A program made the translations under genes and the position numbers. This document shows, one piece after another, positions 27,044 through 36,019 of a stretch of 55,433 nucleotides of DNA (positions are counted from its first letter, which is position 1; each line of letters opens with the position of its first letter). The DNA comes from an uncultured Phocaeicola sp. (GTDB taxonomy: Bacteria > Bacteroidota > Bacteroidia > Bacteroidales > Bacteroidaceae), in assembly GCA_944320855.1 (NCBI GenBank), contig CALUJF010000018.1, positions 1 through 55,433 of the forward strand, given 5' to 3'. The notes under the pieces were generated by a model that saw only the letters and a program-made list of their open reading frames with translations, was not told the DNA's origin and made no database searches.

Positions 27044-28495
27044 ATGGCAGTAGAAGAAACACTTAAAGGCAAAGCAGCCAAAGGGCTTTTCTGGGGCGGT
27101 CTGAGCACTATGGGACAGCAGGTTATGAGTCTGTTCTTCGGAATATTGCTGGCCAGACTGTTAAGTCCGGAAGACTATGGTCTGTTCAATATGCTAATTA
27201 TCTTCACTTCACTTGCCGCCTTATTACAGGACAGCGGTTTCACCATAGCGCTTGTAAACAAGAAGAATGCCACAGACACAGACTATAATTCCGTTTTCTG
27301 GTTCAGCTGTTTCGTTGGACTGCTTTTATATGCTATAGGCTTTGTTTCCGCTCCGTATATAGCAGCCTTCTACCATTCGCCCGAACTTGAACCGGCAGCA
27401 CGCATCATGTTCCTATGGTTTGTATTCGGATGTACATGCACAGTCCATAATGCCGTAATCATAAAGCATCTTATGATAAAGGAACGCGCCAAGGCAGACC
27501 TTATTTCATTTGTAGTGTCCTGCATCATAGGAGTAATATTAGCCTTCAACGGAGCCGGGTTCTGGGCTCTTATCATACAGATGCTCTCACAGGGAGTAAT
27601 AAACTGCATACTCAGATGGTATTATTCACCATGGCGACCATCCTTGTTGTTCAACATTCGTCCGCTGAAAGAGTTCTTCCCATTTAGCGTGAAAATACTT
27701 ATTACAGGATTGTTCAACGTAGCAAACAATAACATATTCTCCATCATATTAGGACGCTTCTATTCCAAAGCTCTGACCGGATATTATGCACAGGGCTATA
27801 AATGGGGTTACATCGCCTACAGTGTTATCTGGGGCATGGTGAACAATGTTTCACAACCTGTACTCGCCGAGGTGGCCAATGACCCGGAGCGTCAGAATCA
27901 GGTATTCAGGAAACTGATACGTTTCGTATCCTACGTCACCTTCCCAACTATGCTAGGACTGGCCTTTGTTGCTCCTGAGTTCATATCAGTAACCGTAACA
28001 GACAAATGGGCTGAGAGTGTTCCTTACATGCAACTGTTCTGCCTGTGGGGAATTATCACTCCTATTAATAATCTGTGTACGAATACAATCATCAGTAAAG
28101 GGAAATCCAATATCTTCATGTATGGAACAATAGTCCTCGACATAGTACAGTTGTCCGTAATATATCTGACTGCCGGATACGGACTTATCAATATGGTTAT
28201 CAGTTTCATAATAGTAAACTTCTGCTGGTTCTTCGTATGGTTCTACTTCGTAAACCGTATGATTGGAACAGGCCTCCTGACATTACTGTTCAGAGATATA
28301 CTGCCGTTCTTTGCCATATCGGCTGTAAGTATAGCCATAGCATGGTTCGTTACATCAGGAATAAGCAATATATACCTTCTTCTGACAACAAAAATAGTAA
28401 CAGTTGCCGCATGCTACATAATAACTCTGTATCTTTGCAAATCAGTATTACTTGCAGAAACCATACAGTATCTGCGTAAGATATTTAAGAAATAA
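27044..28495 (+). CDS. polysaccharide flippase (Wzx-like, MOP superfamily)
   Basis: 483 aa from ATG 27044, placed after the metG terminator; codons further upstream in frame lie inside that terminator. About 12-14 TM segments with the family N-terminus KGKAAKGLFWGGLSTMGQQVMSLFFGILLARLLSPEDYGLFNM and the loop GYYAQGYKWGYIAYSVIWGMVNNVSQPVLAEVANDPER. Such proteins flip lipid-linked sugar units across the inner membrane. It opens a run of glycosyltransferases, which supports a role in O-antigen or capsule-like glycan export. No Wzy polymerase was recognised in the window. Confidence 0.9.
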   Translation: MAVEETLKGKAAKGLFWGGLSTMGQQVMSLFFGILLARLLSPEDYGLFNMLIIFTSLAALLQDSGFTIALVNKKNATDTDYNSVFWFSCFVGLLLYAIGFVSAPYIAAFYHSPELEPAARIMFLWFVFGCTCTVHNAVIIKHLMIKERAKADLISFVVSCIIGVILAFNGAGFWALIIQMLSQGVINCILRWYYSPWRPSLLFNIRPLKEFFPFSVKILITGLFNVANNNIFSIILGRFYSKALTGYYAQGYKWGYIAYSVIWGMVNNVSQPVLAEVANDPERQNQVFRKLIRFVSYVTFPTMLGLAFVAPEFISVTVTDKWAESVPYMQLFCLWGIITPINNLCTNTIISKGKSNIFMYGTIVLDIVQLSVIYLTAGYGLINMVISFIIVNFCWFFVWFYFVNRMIGTGLLTLLFRDILPFFAISAVSIAIAWFVTSGISNIYLLLTTKIVTVAACYIITLYLCKSVLLAETIQYLRKIFKK

Positions 28496-28501
28496 AAGAA
28501 T

Positions 28502-29320
28502 ATGAAGTCACTATCCAATGCAGTCATAGCAATCCCTGTATACAAGGAAACACCAGACAAATACGAAACCATATCGTTAGTCCGGTGCGCCGAAGTATTG
28601 CATGAATACGATTTTTGTCTTTTCGGACCGGATGGATTAAACATCTCGGAGTATGAGAATATACTTGCAGGAATGTCAAAGACATTCAGATACGAGGCTT
28701 TCGACAAATCATATTTCTCAAGCCAGCGTGGTTACAACCGCCTCATGCTTACTGCCGATTTCTATAAAAGATTCAGCAGCTATGAGTATATGCTTATTTA
28801 CCAACTCGATGCATATGTTTTCAGCAATCAGATGGAAAAATGGTGCCAAAGCGGTTATGACTATATCGGAGCCCCATTCTTCAAACTTAATAAGAAAATA
28901 GACTGGAAAAATGCAGGCAATGGAGGATTCTCGCTCAGAAAAACAGACTCTTTCATAAAGCTATTCGACCATAAAGGCAAAATACTCACATGGCGAGGGC
29001 TCTGGCGATATCACAGATACAGAGGGCCATTACACCGTCTTCCACTAACGATAAAAGGATTTTTCGGGATTGGCAACAGCATAAAGTATTTTACAGAAGA
29101 ATGGATCAGGCATAATGAAGACCTGTTTTACTCTATGCTGAATGACAGCTATCTACATTGGAATATTCCTTTAACTGCCGAAGCCATGTTTTTCTCATTC
29201 GAACAGGCTCCTACACTGCTGTACAGTATTACCAAGGAGCTACCATTCGGATGTCATGCATTTCTGAAGAATGAGTACGAACAGTTCTATAAGGGAATAA
29301 TAGAGAAAAACGTCCAATAA
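28502..29320 (+). CDS. DUF5672-type putative glycosyltransferase
   Basis: 272 aa, 6 bp after the flippase. It shows the DUF5672 pattern: AVIAIPVYKETPDKYE at the start, LIYQLDAYVF (a D-containing strand in place of DxD, about 98-107), GYDYIGAPFF and NGGFSLRK. The domain occurs with sugar transferases and is predicted GT-A like. Acceptor and donor unknown. Confidence 0.75.
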   Translation: MKSLSNAVIAIPVYKETPDKYETISLVRCAEVLHEYDFCLFGPDGLNISEYENILAGMSKTFRYEAFDKSYFSSQRGYNRLMLTADFYKRFSSYEYMLIYQLDAYVFSNQMEKWCQSGYDYIGAPFFKLNKKIDWKNAGNGGFSLRKTDSFIKLFDHKGKILTWRGLWRYHRYRGPLHRLPLTIKGFFGIGNSIKYFTEEWIRHNEDLFYSMLNDSYLHWNIPLTAEAMFFSFEQAPTLLYSITKELPFGCHAFLKNEYEQFYKGIIEKNVQ

Positions 29321-29353
29321 TCCTAAACAATTACAATAACATAAATATAACGT

Positions 29354-30370
29354 ATGCCTACTTTTACAGTTTTTCCTAACATAAAACAATCACCCGAAAC
29401 TAAAGCTAATCCATACATAAAAGATTTTATTTCAGCAATTGACAGCACTGAAGGATGTAAAGTTATAAATGAAGAACATAAAAATCCGCTTCTCAGTATC
29501 TTAAGACCATCTAAATGGGGAGATGTATTCATACTAAACTGGTTCGAGAATATACCTGATTTCAAATACGGATACATACAATCCATATTAGCTATATTAT
29601 TTTTATTCGCCATAAAAATAAAAAGAAGAAAAATAATATGGATTCTCCACAATAAAAAGCCTCATTCGGAAAACAAAAAAACAATTAAAAGACTACTCAC
29701 ATACCTGATTGCAAAAACTTCTGATGTTATAGTCACTCATGCCAGTGAAGGCGTAACCCTGATAAATAAAAAATACAAGTTTACAACAAATAAGGCTTTT
29801 TACATAGACCATCCAACAAAAAACAGGCTGGATATGATAAAACCTATCAGTAATTGCTCTCAGTATGATTTATTAATATGGGGTAATATTATAGGCTACA
29901 AGGGTGTTTATCAATATCTTAAGTATATAAAAGAAAACAGCATTGACAATATTAGAATATGCGTAATAGGCAAATGTACTACACAAAAAATAGCTTCTGA
30001 CATAACTTCTGTAGCTACTAAAAATACTACGATAATATTCAAAGGAGCATCTTTTGAGGAATTGGCTCAATATATATCGATGTCAGAGTTTGTGCTCATG
30101 CCGTATCTTCAAGACTCAATTTTGAGCTCAGGAATTTTAATGGATACACTATCTTTTGGAGCAAAGATTATAGGTCCCAATACAGGTTCATTTAAGGATT
30201 ACGCTAAAAACAACAACCTAAACGTTTATGTTTTCGATGAATATAAAGATATATCTAATATAATAATAGCCAACAGAAATGCCACAATATCAACTGAAGG
30301 GTACAATAAATTCCTGAATGAAAACAATTGGGGGAATTTCATACGGAAAGTCATTACCATTATATCATAG
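29354..30370 (+). CDS. putative GT-B glycosyltransferase
   Basis: 338 aa. The C-terminal half resembles the GT4/GT-B nucleotide-sugar domain: LLIWGNIIGYKGVYQYLKYI, IRICVIGKC, FEELAQYISMSEFVLMPYLQDSILSSGILMDTLSFGAKIIGPNTGSF. The N-terminal half has WGDVFILNWFENIP and a hydrophobic stretch near 80-95. The gene is markedly AT-richer than its neighbours, consistent with exchange within glycan loci. It ends at the 11-bp array and converges with the next gene. Confidence 0.7.
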   Translation: MPTFTVFPNIKQSPETKANPYIKDFISAIDSTEGCKVINEEHKNPLLSILRPSKWGDVFILNWFENIPDFKYGYIQSILAILFLFAIKIKRRKIIWILHNKKPHSENKKTIKRLLTYLIAKTSDVIVTHASEGVTLINKKYKFTTNKAFYIDHPTKNRLDMIKPISNCSQYDLLIWGNIIGYKGVYQYLKYIKENSIDNIRICVIGKCTTQKIASDITSVATKNTTIIFKGASFEELAQYISMSEFVLMPYLQDSILSSGILMDTLSFGAKIIGPNTGSFKDYAKNNNLNVYVFDEYKDISNIIIANRNATISTEGYNKFLNENNWGNFIRKVITIIS

Positions 30371-30382
30371 ATTAACTTTCAG

Positions 30383-30482
30383 CGAACACCCAATGAACGC
30401 TCAGTGAACAAAGGATAAACTGCTATGTTGCAAAAGTTTTGCATATTCATTATACGTTCACTACGCGTTCATTATACGTTCA
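30383..30482. repeat. opposed 11-bp arrays around a GCAAAAGTTTTGC palindrome
   Basis: CGAAC 30383, TGAAC 30394 and 30405, TAAAC 30416; then ATTCA 30445 and GTTCA 30456, 30467, 30478. All steps are 11 bp. Between them is a perfect 13-bp palindrome GCAAAAGTTTTGC (30430-30442). It lies between two convergent genes, so it may terminate transcription in both directions, although no long T-run is present. Confidence 0.9.
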
Positions 30483-30498
30483 TTTCGTGATATTATAT

Positions 30499-31338
30499 TC
30501 AATCATTCTTTAATACTATTAGTGGAATACCTCCCAAAGCCGCCGCCACCTCGGAATAACTACTCCCGTACGAACCATATATTTTATTTGTCATAGACAG
30601 AACATACATCTCTGCTACAGCATCCATTATTCCGGAGACAGAGTTACGATCAGCCTCAGAAGTGGAAAAGAATATTCTATTACCATATTTATTCTTGAAA
30701 TCTTCTTTAACGTTCTCCGAGTCTGTAGCCAAATATATGGAGAGTGAATTATTGAGATTCAATTCTTCATCTATAGCTTGATAGAACAATTCATTGGGAC
30801 TATTATTTATGGAAACGATATGGTCTGTTCTCCTTACATGTATACCTATCCTATAATCCGACATATTTGAAATTACAGAATAAGCCTTTGTCTCTATTTC
30901 TTCTACGGGTTTAAACAGGTCTCTAAAAATATCAGTATTAAAGTCTATTATTGGATAACATGAAGAAACATAAAGACCGCCTTCTGCCAAAAATTTCATG
31001 AATATATCCTTGTTCCTTTCATAATCATTTATTTCGTTATCATATACCCTATTACGAAAAAGCAATTTCTGTGGCACCCGTGGAATCCACATATTATGCC
31101 TGCGAGGATGGTCATAAAGAAGCTTTCCCAGTAAAGAATCTACATGAATACAAACCTTATCCGTTTCTATGTCTTTGAATATATCACCGAAACGAGCGTT
31201 TAGGCCTTTATCACGAAACCAATACACATCAAGACTACAACCGGACAGCCTGCACAGATGTACAGCAGAAGCTATAGCACGCATTCTGTTTGCCAATCCA
31301 CCTATAGGAAGCAATGTCATCTTTCTCTTTTTTACCAT
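30499..31338 (-). CDS. fucosyltransferase-like glycosyltransferase
   Basis: 279 aa. The N-terminal loop LLPIGGLANRMRAIASA and the motif YRIGIHVRRTDH (~165-176) are the hallmarks of the fucosyltransferase superfamily (GT11/GT23/NodZ-like), where the HxRxTD/RRGD arginine contacts GDP-fucose. The C-terminal IYGSYGSSYSEVAAALGG fits the same fold. It is the only gene of the glycan cluster on the minus strand and has its own promoter, so it may be a later insertion. The exact family and linkage are undecided. Confidence 0.75.
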   Translation of the reverse strand: MVKKRKMTLLPIGGLANRMRAIASAVHLCRLSGCSLDVYWFRDKGLNARFGDIFKDIETDKVCIHVDSLLGKLLYDHPRRHNMWIPRVPQKLLFRNRVYDNEINDYERNKDIFMKFLAEGGLYVSSCYPIIDFNTDIFRDLFKPVEEIETKAYSVISNMSDYRIGIHVRRTDHIVSINNSPNELFYQAIDEELNLNNSLSIYLATDSENVKEDFKNKYGNRIFFSTSEADRNSVSGIMDAVAEMYVLSMTNKIYGSYGSSYSEVAAALGGIPLIVLKND

Positions 31339-31388
31339 ATAAAATTTTATATTATAGAAGGCAATCTTTAATAAGGTTTTTCAGGATG

Positions 31389-31396
31389 CAAAAATA
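31389..31396 (-). promoter_or_regulatory. -7 box (TATTTTTG) for the fucosyltransferase-like gene
   Basis: Minus-strand TATTTTTG with TTG 19 bases upstream as -33 element, 51 bases ahead of the ATG at 31338. Confidence 0.6.
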
Positions 31397-31497
31397 ACCA
31401 AGTTTAGCGGTTTTTCAATCAACAAAATACATTATAAATCAAAAATTTGGATTATCTGTATTTTCTAACATTATTTATTAGTAACTTCACCCCCATT

Positions 31498-32598
31498 ATG
31501 AGAATAGCTTTAGTAAAACAGGAAATATATCAGGATCTTTACGTTTGTCCGGTAACAGAGAAAAACGCGGCAAACATTCTCTTCTCGTCTATGGGAAGAG
31601 TAGGACCTATCGGACTTATGGCAGAACTTGATGCCGACTTCTACATAGTAAAAGAAGAACCGGAATACGAAACACAGATTTACCGCAAGGTGATACCACA
31701 CATTTCCAGGCATCTGTATCTTCTGAAAACAGAAACCCTCGACAAGATTCCGGGACAGGAATTCAAACAGCCGGGAAGCCCATATCCGAACGGTAAGTTT
31801 GCCATCGACTGCCACGATATAGACTGGGGCAAATACGATGCTGTGATTTCCATTAACGTAAGTCTGCCAACAACCGTTGTCAGAAACTATCCGCAAACAC
31901 TTTTTGCCTATATGATAGGTGAGGCCAATATGGCTACCGGAAGCGTACACTTCGGATATGATATCACAATGAATCAGATGGCAAGAGGAATAGTTTCGAA
32001 GAAACTTGGAATAATGGATTTCCCATATACATTCCTAAGTTCAAATACACTGCAGAATATCATGCAGCAGTACCTCGGACGTACTTCAGAGAATAAAGGG
32101 ATTTTCATGGAAATCAATTCGACTACAGAGCGTCCCGTAACAAAGGCTCCGGCACATTTCCAGCCGCTGATAGATGCCGGATATGAAATAATTCTCCACA
32201 AACAGCGTATATTCGACAATCTGAAGAGTATATATGATGCGAAGTATTTCGTAAAGATGGGAGGACGACATATACGCGGAAACTCTGTGGCAGAGGCTGT
32301 TTCATTAGGAACATTGGCCATTATGAACAAGAACGAAGTCACACACCACGAATTGATAATTGACGAGTGCGACGTGAAGAATATGGACCAGATGATAAGT
32401 CTTATAAACCGTTTGGAGAAGAATCCGAATCTGTATCAGGAACTTTTGGCAAAACAGCGAAAAGTCTTGAAAGAATTGTTCTTTGATGCTCCAGTACAGT
32501 CACTTGCCAACTGCATCGAGGAAAAAAGAAAAGCAGGAAAAGCAAGACCATATAAATGGTATAACAAAATTGCAGACAGACTCTGCTTTCTCAGGTAA
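31498..32598 (+). CDS. putative glycosyltransferase (GT-B-like)
   Basis: 366 aa from ATG 31498 (MRIALVKQEIYQDLYV), preferred over an ATG 17 codons upstream whose extra residues look like leader sequence. The C-terminal part has the pattern FVKMGGRHIRGNSVAEAVSLGTLAIMNKNEV, similar to the donor-site EAxxxG region of GT-B enzymes. The family is not recognised with certainty. It lies between two other glycosyltransferase genes. Confidence 0.6.
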   Translation: MRIALVKQEIYQDLYVCPVTEKNAANILFSSMGRVGPIGLMAELDADFYIVKEEPEYETQIYRKVIPHISRHLYLLKTETLDKIPGQEFKQPGSPYPNGKFAIDCHDIDWGKYDAVISINVSLPTTVVRNYPQTLFAYMIGEANMATGSVHFGYDITMNQMARGIVSKKLGIMDFPYTFLSSNTLQNIMQQYLGRTSENKGIFMEINSTTERPVTKAPAHFQPLIDAGYEIILHKQRIFDNLKSIYDAKYFVKMGGRHIRGNSVAEAVSLGTLAIMNKNEVTHHELIIDECDVKNMDQMISLINRLEKNPNLYQELLAKQRKVLKELFFDAPVQSLANCIEEKRKAGKARPYKWYNKIADRLCFLR

Positions 32599-32630
32599 CA
32601 AGGTATCAGTTACAAGTTGACAAGGCTTTA

Positions 32631-32686
32631 ACTTCGCTGACCGTTGATTGACTTCGTCTATTTTCAATTCATCCGGATGGAGAGCC
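32631..32686 (-). repeat. dispersed ~57-bp repeat, copy 2 (core reversed)
   Basis: Reverse complement of the core at 11645-11701 with about four mismatches, bounded by AGGCT/AGCCT inverted ends. The left flank CAGTTACAAGTT (about 32607-32618) and the right-hand CTTGTCAA repeats have the same orientation as at copy 1, so only the core is flipped. Confidence 0.8.
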
Positions 32687-32742
32687 TCGTCAACTTGTCA
32701 ACCCATAACTCACAAACTTAAAAACTCACAAACTCAAACCAC
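32686..32742 (+). repeat. 8-bp-period leader array ending at a start codon
   Basis: CTCGTCAA, CTTGTCAA, one 7-bp unit, then CTCACAAA, CTTAAAAA, CTCACAAA, CTCAAACC, and after two bases the ATG at 32743. The phase is strict except for the 7-bp unit. No Shine-Dalgarno site is present. Confidence 0.85.
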
Positions 32743-33651
32743 ATGAATGCCCCAATACTCCTTTTCGTCTACAACCGTCCGGACCATGTACGCCGGACAG
32801 TAGAAGCATTGCAGAAGAATACACTTGCAGCCGAAAGTATACTCTATATATATTCCGATGCGGCACGCACCCCTGAACAGCAAGAAGCTGTGAGCGAAGT
32901 TAGAAAATACATACACACCATCAACGGATTTAAGGAAATAAACATCATTGAGAGAGAGAAGAACTGGGGACTTGCAAGAAGCATCATAGACGGAGTGACT
33001 ACACGTGTAAAAGAGTACGGAAGAGTAATTGTGCTGGAGGACGACCTTATTACCGCACCGTATTTCCTGCAGTTCATGAACGATGCTTTGGAGACCTACA
33101 AAGATGAAGAAAAAGTAGGACACATACAGGGATGCGACTTCACACAGGATACCTCGCTCCCCGACACTTTCCTTATAAAATGGACCGGAAGTTGGGGATG
33201 GGCTACCTGGGAACGTGCATGGAAACATTTCAACCCCGATGGGAAGGCACTCCTTAAAGAACTTGAGGACAGAAAACTGACATACACTTTCGACTTCAAC
33301 GGGAAATACGGATACACACGTATGCTTCGCCGACAGATTGAAGGAAAGAACAATTCATGGGCGATAAGATGGAATGCCTCCTTATTCCTTAAGGATATAC
33401 TTTCATTAAACGTGGGCAAATCGCTTGTTCAAAACGAAGGCTTCGACGGCAGCGGTACAAACTGCGGAGGAGGAGGTCTGTATTCATCAAACCTCTACAT
33501 GGGCAGAATAGAAGTGAAAAGAATCTCTCCGGCTATAGAAAACAAAGAAGCAAGACAAGCTTACGTGAGATACTATGCACGTACAAATTCATTCATGGCT
33601 AAAGCTATCAGAAGGATAAAACGCACACTGAAAGGAGATTTCGGCAGATAA
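32743..33651 (+). CDS. glycosyltransferase family 2-like / GNT-I-like sugar transferase
   Basis: 302 aa. Begins APILLFVYNRPDHVRRTVEAL, then VIVLEDDLITAPYFLQFMNDAL with an acidic EDD in the position of the GT-A DxD metal site (about residue 93), and WTGSWGWATWERAWKHF. This set is typical of Bacteroidota GT-A proteins annotated as sugar transferases. Donor and acceptor unknown. Its leader is the 8-bp-period array. Confidence 0.8.
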   Translation: MNAPILLFVYNRPDHVRRTVEALQKNTLAAESILYIYSDAARTPEQQEAVSEVRKYIHTINGFKEINIIEREKNWGLARSIIDGVTTRVKEYGRVIVLEDDLITAPYFLQFMNDALETYKDEEKVGHIQGCDFTQDTSLPDTFLIKWTGSWGWATWERAWKHFNPDGKALLKELEDRKLTYTFDFNGKYGYTRMLRRQIEGKNNSWAIRWNASLFLKDILSLNVGKSLVQNEGFDGSGTNCGGGGLYSSNLYMGRIEVKRISPAIENKEARQAYVRYYARTNSFMAKAIRRIKRTLKGDFGR

Positions 33652-33771
33652 ACGGCCCTAAATAGCGTTTTTAACTATATTCTGCCAAATTATTCCTATA
33701 CCAATTAGGATAAACAATGACAGTAAGCATTATCTTTTGATAAGATAGGCTGCACCTCGGAATTAAAATCC

Positions 33772-33786
33772 GAAAACCAGGTTTTC
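33772..33786. promoter_or_regulatory. 15-bp perfect palindrome next to the -33 box (candidate operator)
   Basis: GAAAACC-A-GGTTTTC, 7-1-7 symmetry, ends two bases before the TTTG -33 element of the next promoter. The position suits a repressor or activator site for the last two glycosyltransferase genes. Confidence 0.5.
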
Positions 33787-33788
33787 AC

Positions 33789-33819
33789 TTTGTACTTCAC
33801 TCGGTTTGCACTATCTTTG
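33789..33819 (+). promoter_or_regulatory. consensus promoter TTTG-N19-TATCTTTG
   Basis: TTTG at 33789-33792 and TATCTTTG at 33812-33819 with the ideal 19-bp spacer. The start site would be near 33826, which rules out an in-frame ATG at 33806 and fixes the gene start at 33836. Confidence 0.85.
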
Positions 33820-33835
33820 CAAAAAATTCCCGAAA

Positions 33836-35098
33836 ATGAGAATACTTATCATAAACACGGCAGAACGTATAGGAGGTGCAGCCATTGCAGCAAACCGTCT
33901 GATGGAAGCACTTAACAACAATGGTATAAAAACAAAGATGCTTGTCCGTACAAAACAGACAGACCAGCTGACAGTCATTCCTCTGAAAAGTTCATGGAGA
34001 AGAATATGGCAGTTTGCATGGGAACGTATTGTCATATGGATAGCCAACGGATTCACACGCCGCAACCTTTTCGCCGTGGATATAGCCAATACGGGAACGG
34101 ATATAACCAAGCTGCACGAATTCATACAGGCAGACGTAATACACCTGCATTGGATAAATCAGGGAATGTTATCACTGAACGACATCGACAAGATTCTTAA
34201 ATCAGGTAAACCGGTGGTATGGACTATGCACGACATGTGGCCTTTCACAGGCATATGCCACTATGCCGGAACGTGCAGAAAATACGAAAAACAGTGTCAA
34301 AGCTGCGAACTACTGCTGAAACCTCATAAGAAAGACTTGTCATACCGAGTCTTCAAGAAGAAAAACAGGATATTCTCAAACTCGAAAATAACATTCGTTG
34401 CATGCAGCCATTGGCTCGAAGAAATGGCAAAGAACAGTGCACTAATAAGCAAACAAAATATCACAAGCATTCCCAATGCCATAAACACCAATCTCTTCGT
34501 ACCACGCAACAAACGCCAGGCAAGAGAAAAGCTCAACCTGCCTCAGGACAAGAAACTCCTGCTTTTCGGCTCTGTAAAGATAACAGACAAGCGCAAGGGC
34601 ATTGACTATCTGATAGAAGCCTGCAAGATACTGACACAGAACTATCCTGAGCTAAGCGAGAAACTTGGAGTGGTAATATTGGGGGCACATCCGGAACAAT
34701 ATTCGTCGCTGTTCCCATTCCCTATATATACCATGAATTATGTAAAGAGCGAGAGAGACCTTGTAGATATATACAATGCCGTTGATATATACGTCACCCC
34801 TTCGCTGCAGGACAATCTTCCAAACACCATAGTAGAAGCCATGTCGTGCGGTATTCCTTGTGTAGGTTTCCAGACCGGAGGTATTCCGCAGATGATAGAC
34901 CACCTGCACAACGGATATGTAGCAGAATACAAATCGGCTTCTGACCTTGCAAACGGAATAAAATGGGTACTGACCGACGGTGACTATCAGACACTAAGCG
35001 AGGAAGCTCACCGCAAAGCTGTAAACTCATACTCCGAATCGATAGTGGCTCACAAATATCTTCAAATCTACAACAAGCTGACAGGTAAAAATGCATAA
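33836..35098 (+). CDS. family 4 glycosyltransferase
   Basis: 420 aa from ATG 33836. Typical GT4: MRILIINTAERIGGAAIAANRL, VVWTMHDMWPFTGICHYAGTC with a cysteine cluster (HYAGTC...CQSC) common in Bacteroidota members, KLLLFGSVKITDKRKGIDYLIEA, and the donor-site motif VEAMSCGIPCVGFQTGGIPQMI. Retaining sugar transferase acting on the growing glycan at the inner face of the membrane. It overlaps the next gene by 8 bp, so the two are translationally coupled. Confidence 0.92.
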   Translation: MRILIINTAERIGGAAIAANRLMEALNNNGIKTKMLVRTKQTDQLTVIPLKSSWRRIWQFAWERIVIWIANGFTRRNLFAVDIANTGTDITKLHEFIQADVIHLHWINQGMLSLNDIDKILKSGKPVVWTMHDMWPFTGICHYAGTCRKYEKQCQSCELLLKPHKKDLSYRVFKKKNRIFSNSKITFVACSHWLEEMAKNSALISKQNITSIPNAINTNLFVPRNKRQAREKLNLPQDKKLLLFGSVKITDKRKGIDYLIEACKILTQNYPELSEKLGVVILGAHPEQYSSLFPFPIYTMNYVKSERDLVDIYNAVDIYVTPSLQDNLPNTIVEAMSCGIPCVGFQTGGIPQMIDHLHNGYVAEYKSASDLANGIKWVLTDGDYQTLSEEAHRKAVNSYSESIVAHKYLQIYNKLTGKNA

Positions 35099-35867
35099 CA
35101 CCGTTCCTAACTACCACATACAGCACCTGCACCCCAAGTTCAGCATTATCACCGTGACGTATAATGCCGAAAAGGTTCTTGAAGATACCATACAGAGTGT
35201 CATCACCCAGTCGTACAAGAACGTAGAGTACATAATAGTGGACGGCGGTTCGAAAGACGGCACTCTGAAGATTGCAGACAAATACAGACAGCATATAACT
35301 CATCTGGTAAGCGAGCCGGACAAAGGGCTGTACGATGCCATGAACAAGGGTATCAGGCTTGCCACAGGCGATTATGTCTGCTTCCTTAATGCCGGCGACG
35401 AACTTCACGAAGACGATACCCTCTTCTGTATGGCGCACAGCATCAAGGGCGAAACGCTGCCGGACGTGATATACGGCGAAACGGAGATAGTAGACGAGAA
35501 CGGACATTTCATAAGGATGCGCCGTCTTTCAGCCCCCGAAGTACTGACATGGAAAAGCTTCAGGAAAGGCATGTTAGTGTGTCATCAGGCATTCTTCGCC
35601 CGTCGTGAACTTGCTGTCGCAGAGCCGTATAACCTGAAATACCGTTTCTCGGCCGATTTCGACTGGTGCATTCGCATAATGAAGAAAAGCAGAAACATAC
35701 ATAATTCAGGACTTACAGTAATCGACTATCTGAACGAGGGCATGACCACACGCAATCATAAGGCCTCGCTGATGGAACGTTTCCATATCATGTGCCACCA
35801 CTACGGATACATATCTACCGTGGCATATCACCTATGGTTTATAGTCAGGGCAGTATTAAAGAAATAA
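35091..35867 (+). CDS. family 2 glycosyltransferase
   Basis: 258 aa. GT-A core: FSIITVTYNAEKVLEDTIQSVITQSYKNVEYIIVDGGSKDGT (about 17-58), EPDKGLYDAMNKGIRLATGDYVCFLNAGDE with the acidic site near 101, and CHQAFFARR...FSADFDWCIR. This subgroup (WcaA/Wcl-like) adds hexose or N-acetylhexosamine residues in surface glycans. It overlaps the preceding GT4 gene by 8 bp and ends the cluster. Confidence 0.92.
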   Translation: MHNTVPNYHIQHLHPKFSIITVTYNAEKVLEDTIQSVITQSYKNVEYIIVDGGSKDGTLKIADKYRQHITHLVSEPDKGLYDAMNKGIRLATGDYVCFLNAGDELHEDDTLFCMAHSIKGETLPDVIYGETEIVDENGHFIRMRRLSAPEVLTWKSFRKGMLVCHQAFFARRELAVAEPYNLKYRFSADFDWCIRIMKKSRNIHNSGLTVIDYLNEGMTTRNHKASLMERFHIMCHHYGYISTVAYHLWFIVRAVLKK

Positions 35868-35945
35868 GCTCGCTGCCTGCATCAGTCGTAACCGAAGTTG
35901 AAAACACATCTTAATAATTCAGAAAAACAGATAAGAAGCTGACGA

Positions 35946-35980
35946 TAAATTTGTAATCATTACAAATTTATATATTTTTG
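35946..35980 (+). promoter_or_regulatory. promoter TTTG-N19-TATTTTTG overlapped by a FUR-family-like 25-bp palindrome
   Basis: TTTG 35950-35953 and TATTTTTG 35973-35980 have ideal spacing. A perfect inverted repeat with 12-bp arms (TAAATTTGTAAT, one central C, then the exact complement) spans 35946-35970 and so covers the -33 box and spacer. Its core TTGTAAT-C-ATTACAA has the 7-1-7 layout with TAATnATTA centre known from Fur, PerR and Zur boxes. The downstream gene is therefore likely repressed by a FUR-family protein. Confidence 0.75.
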
Positions 35981-36019
35981 CCTCATAAGTAATTCATTAA
36001 CCCTTTAAAACCAAAACTT

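Noticed and set aside
30430-30442. Rho-independent terminator at the GCAAAAGTTTTGC palindrome
   Set aside because: No loop and no following T-run on either strand; treated as part of the opposed array.
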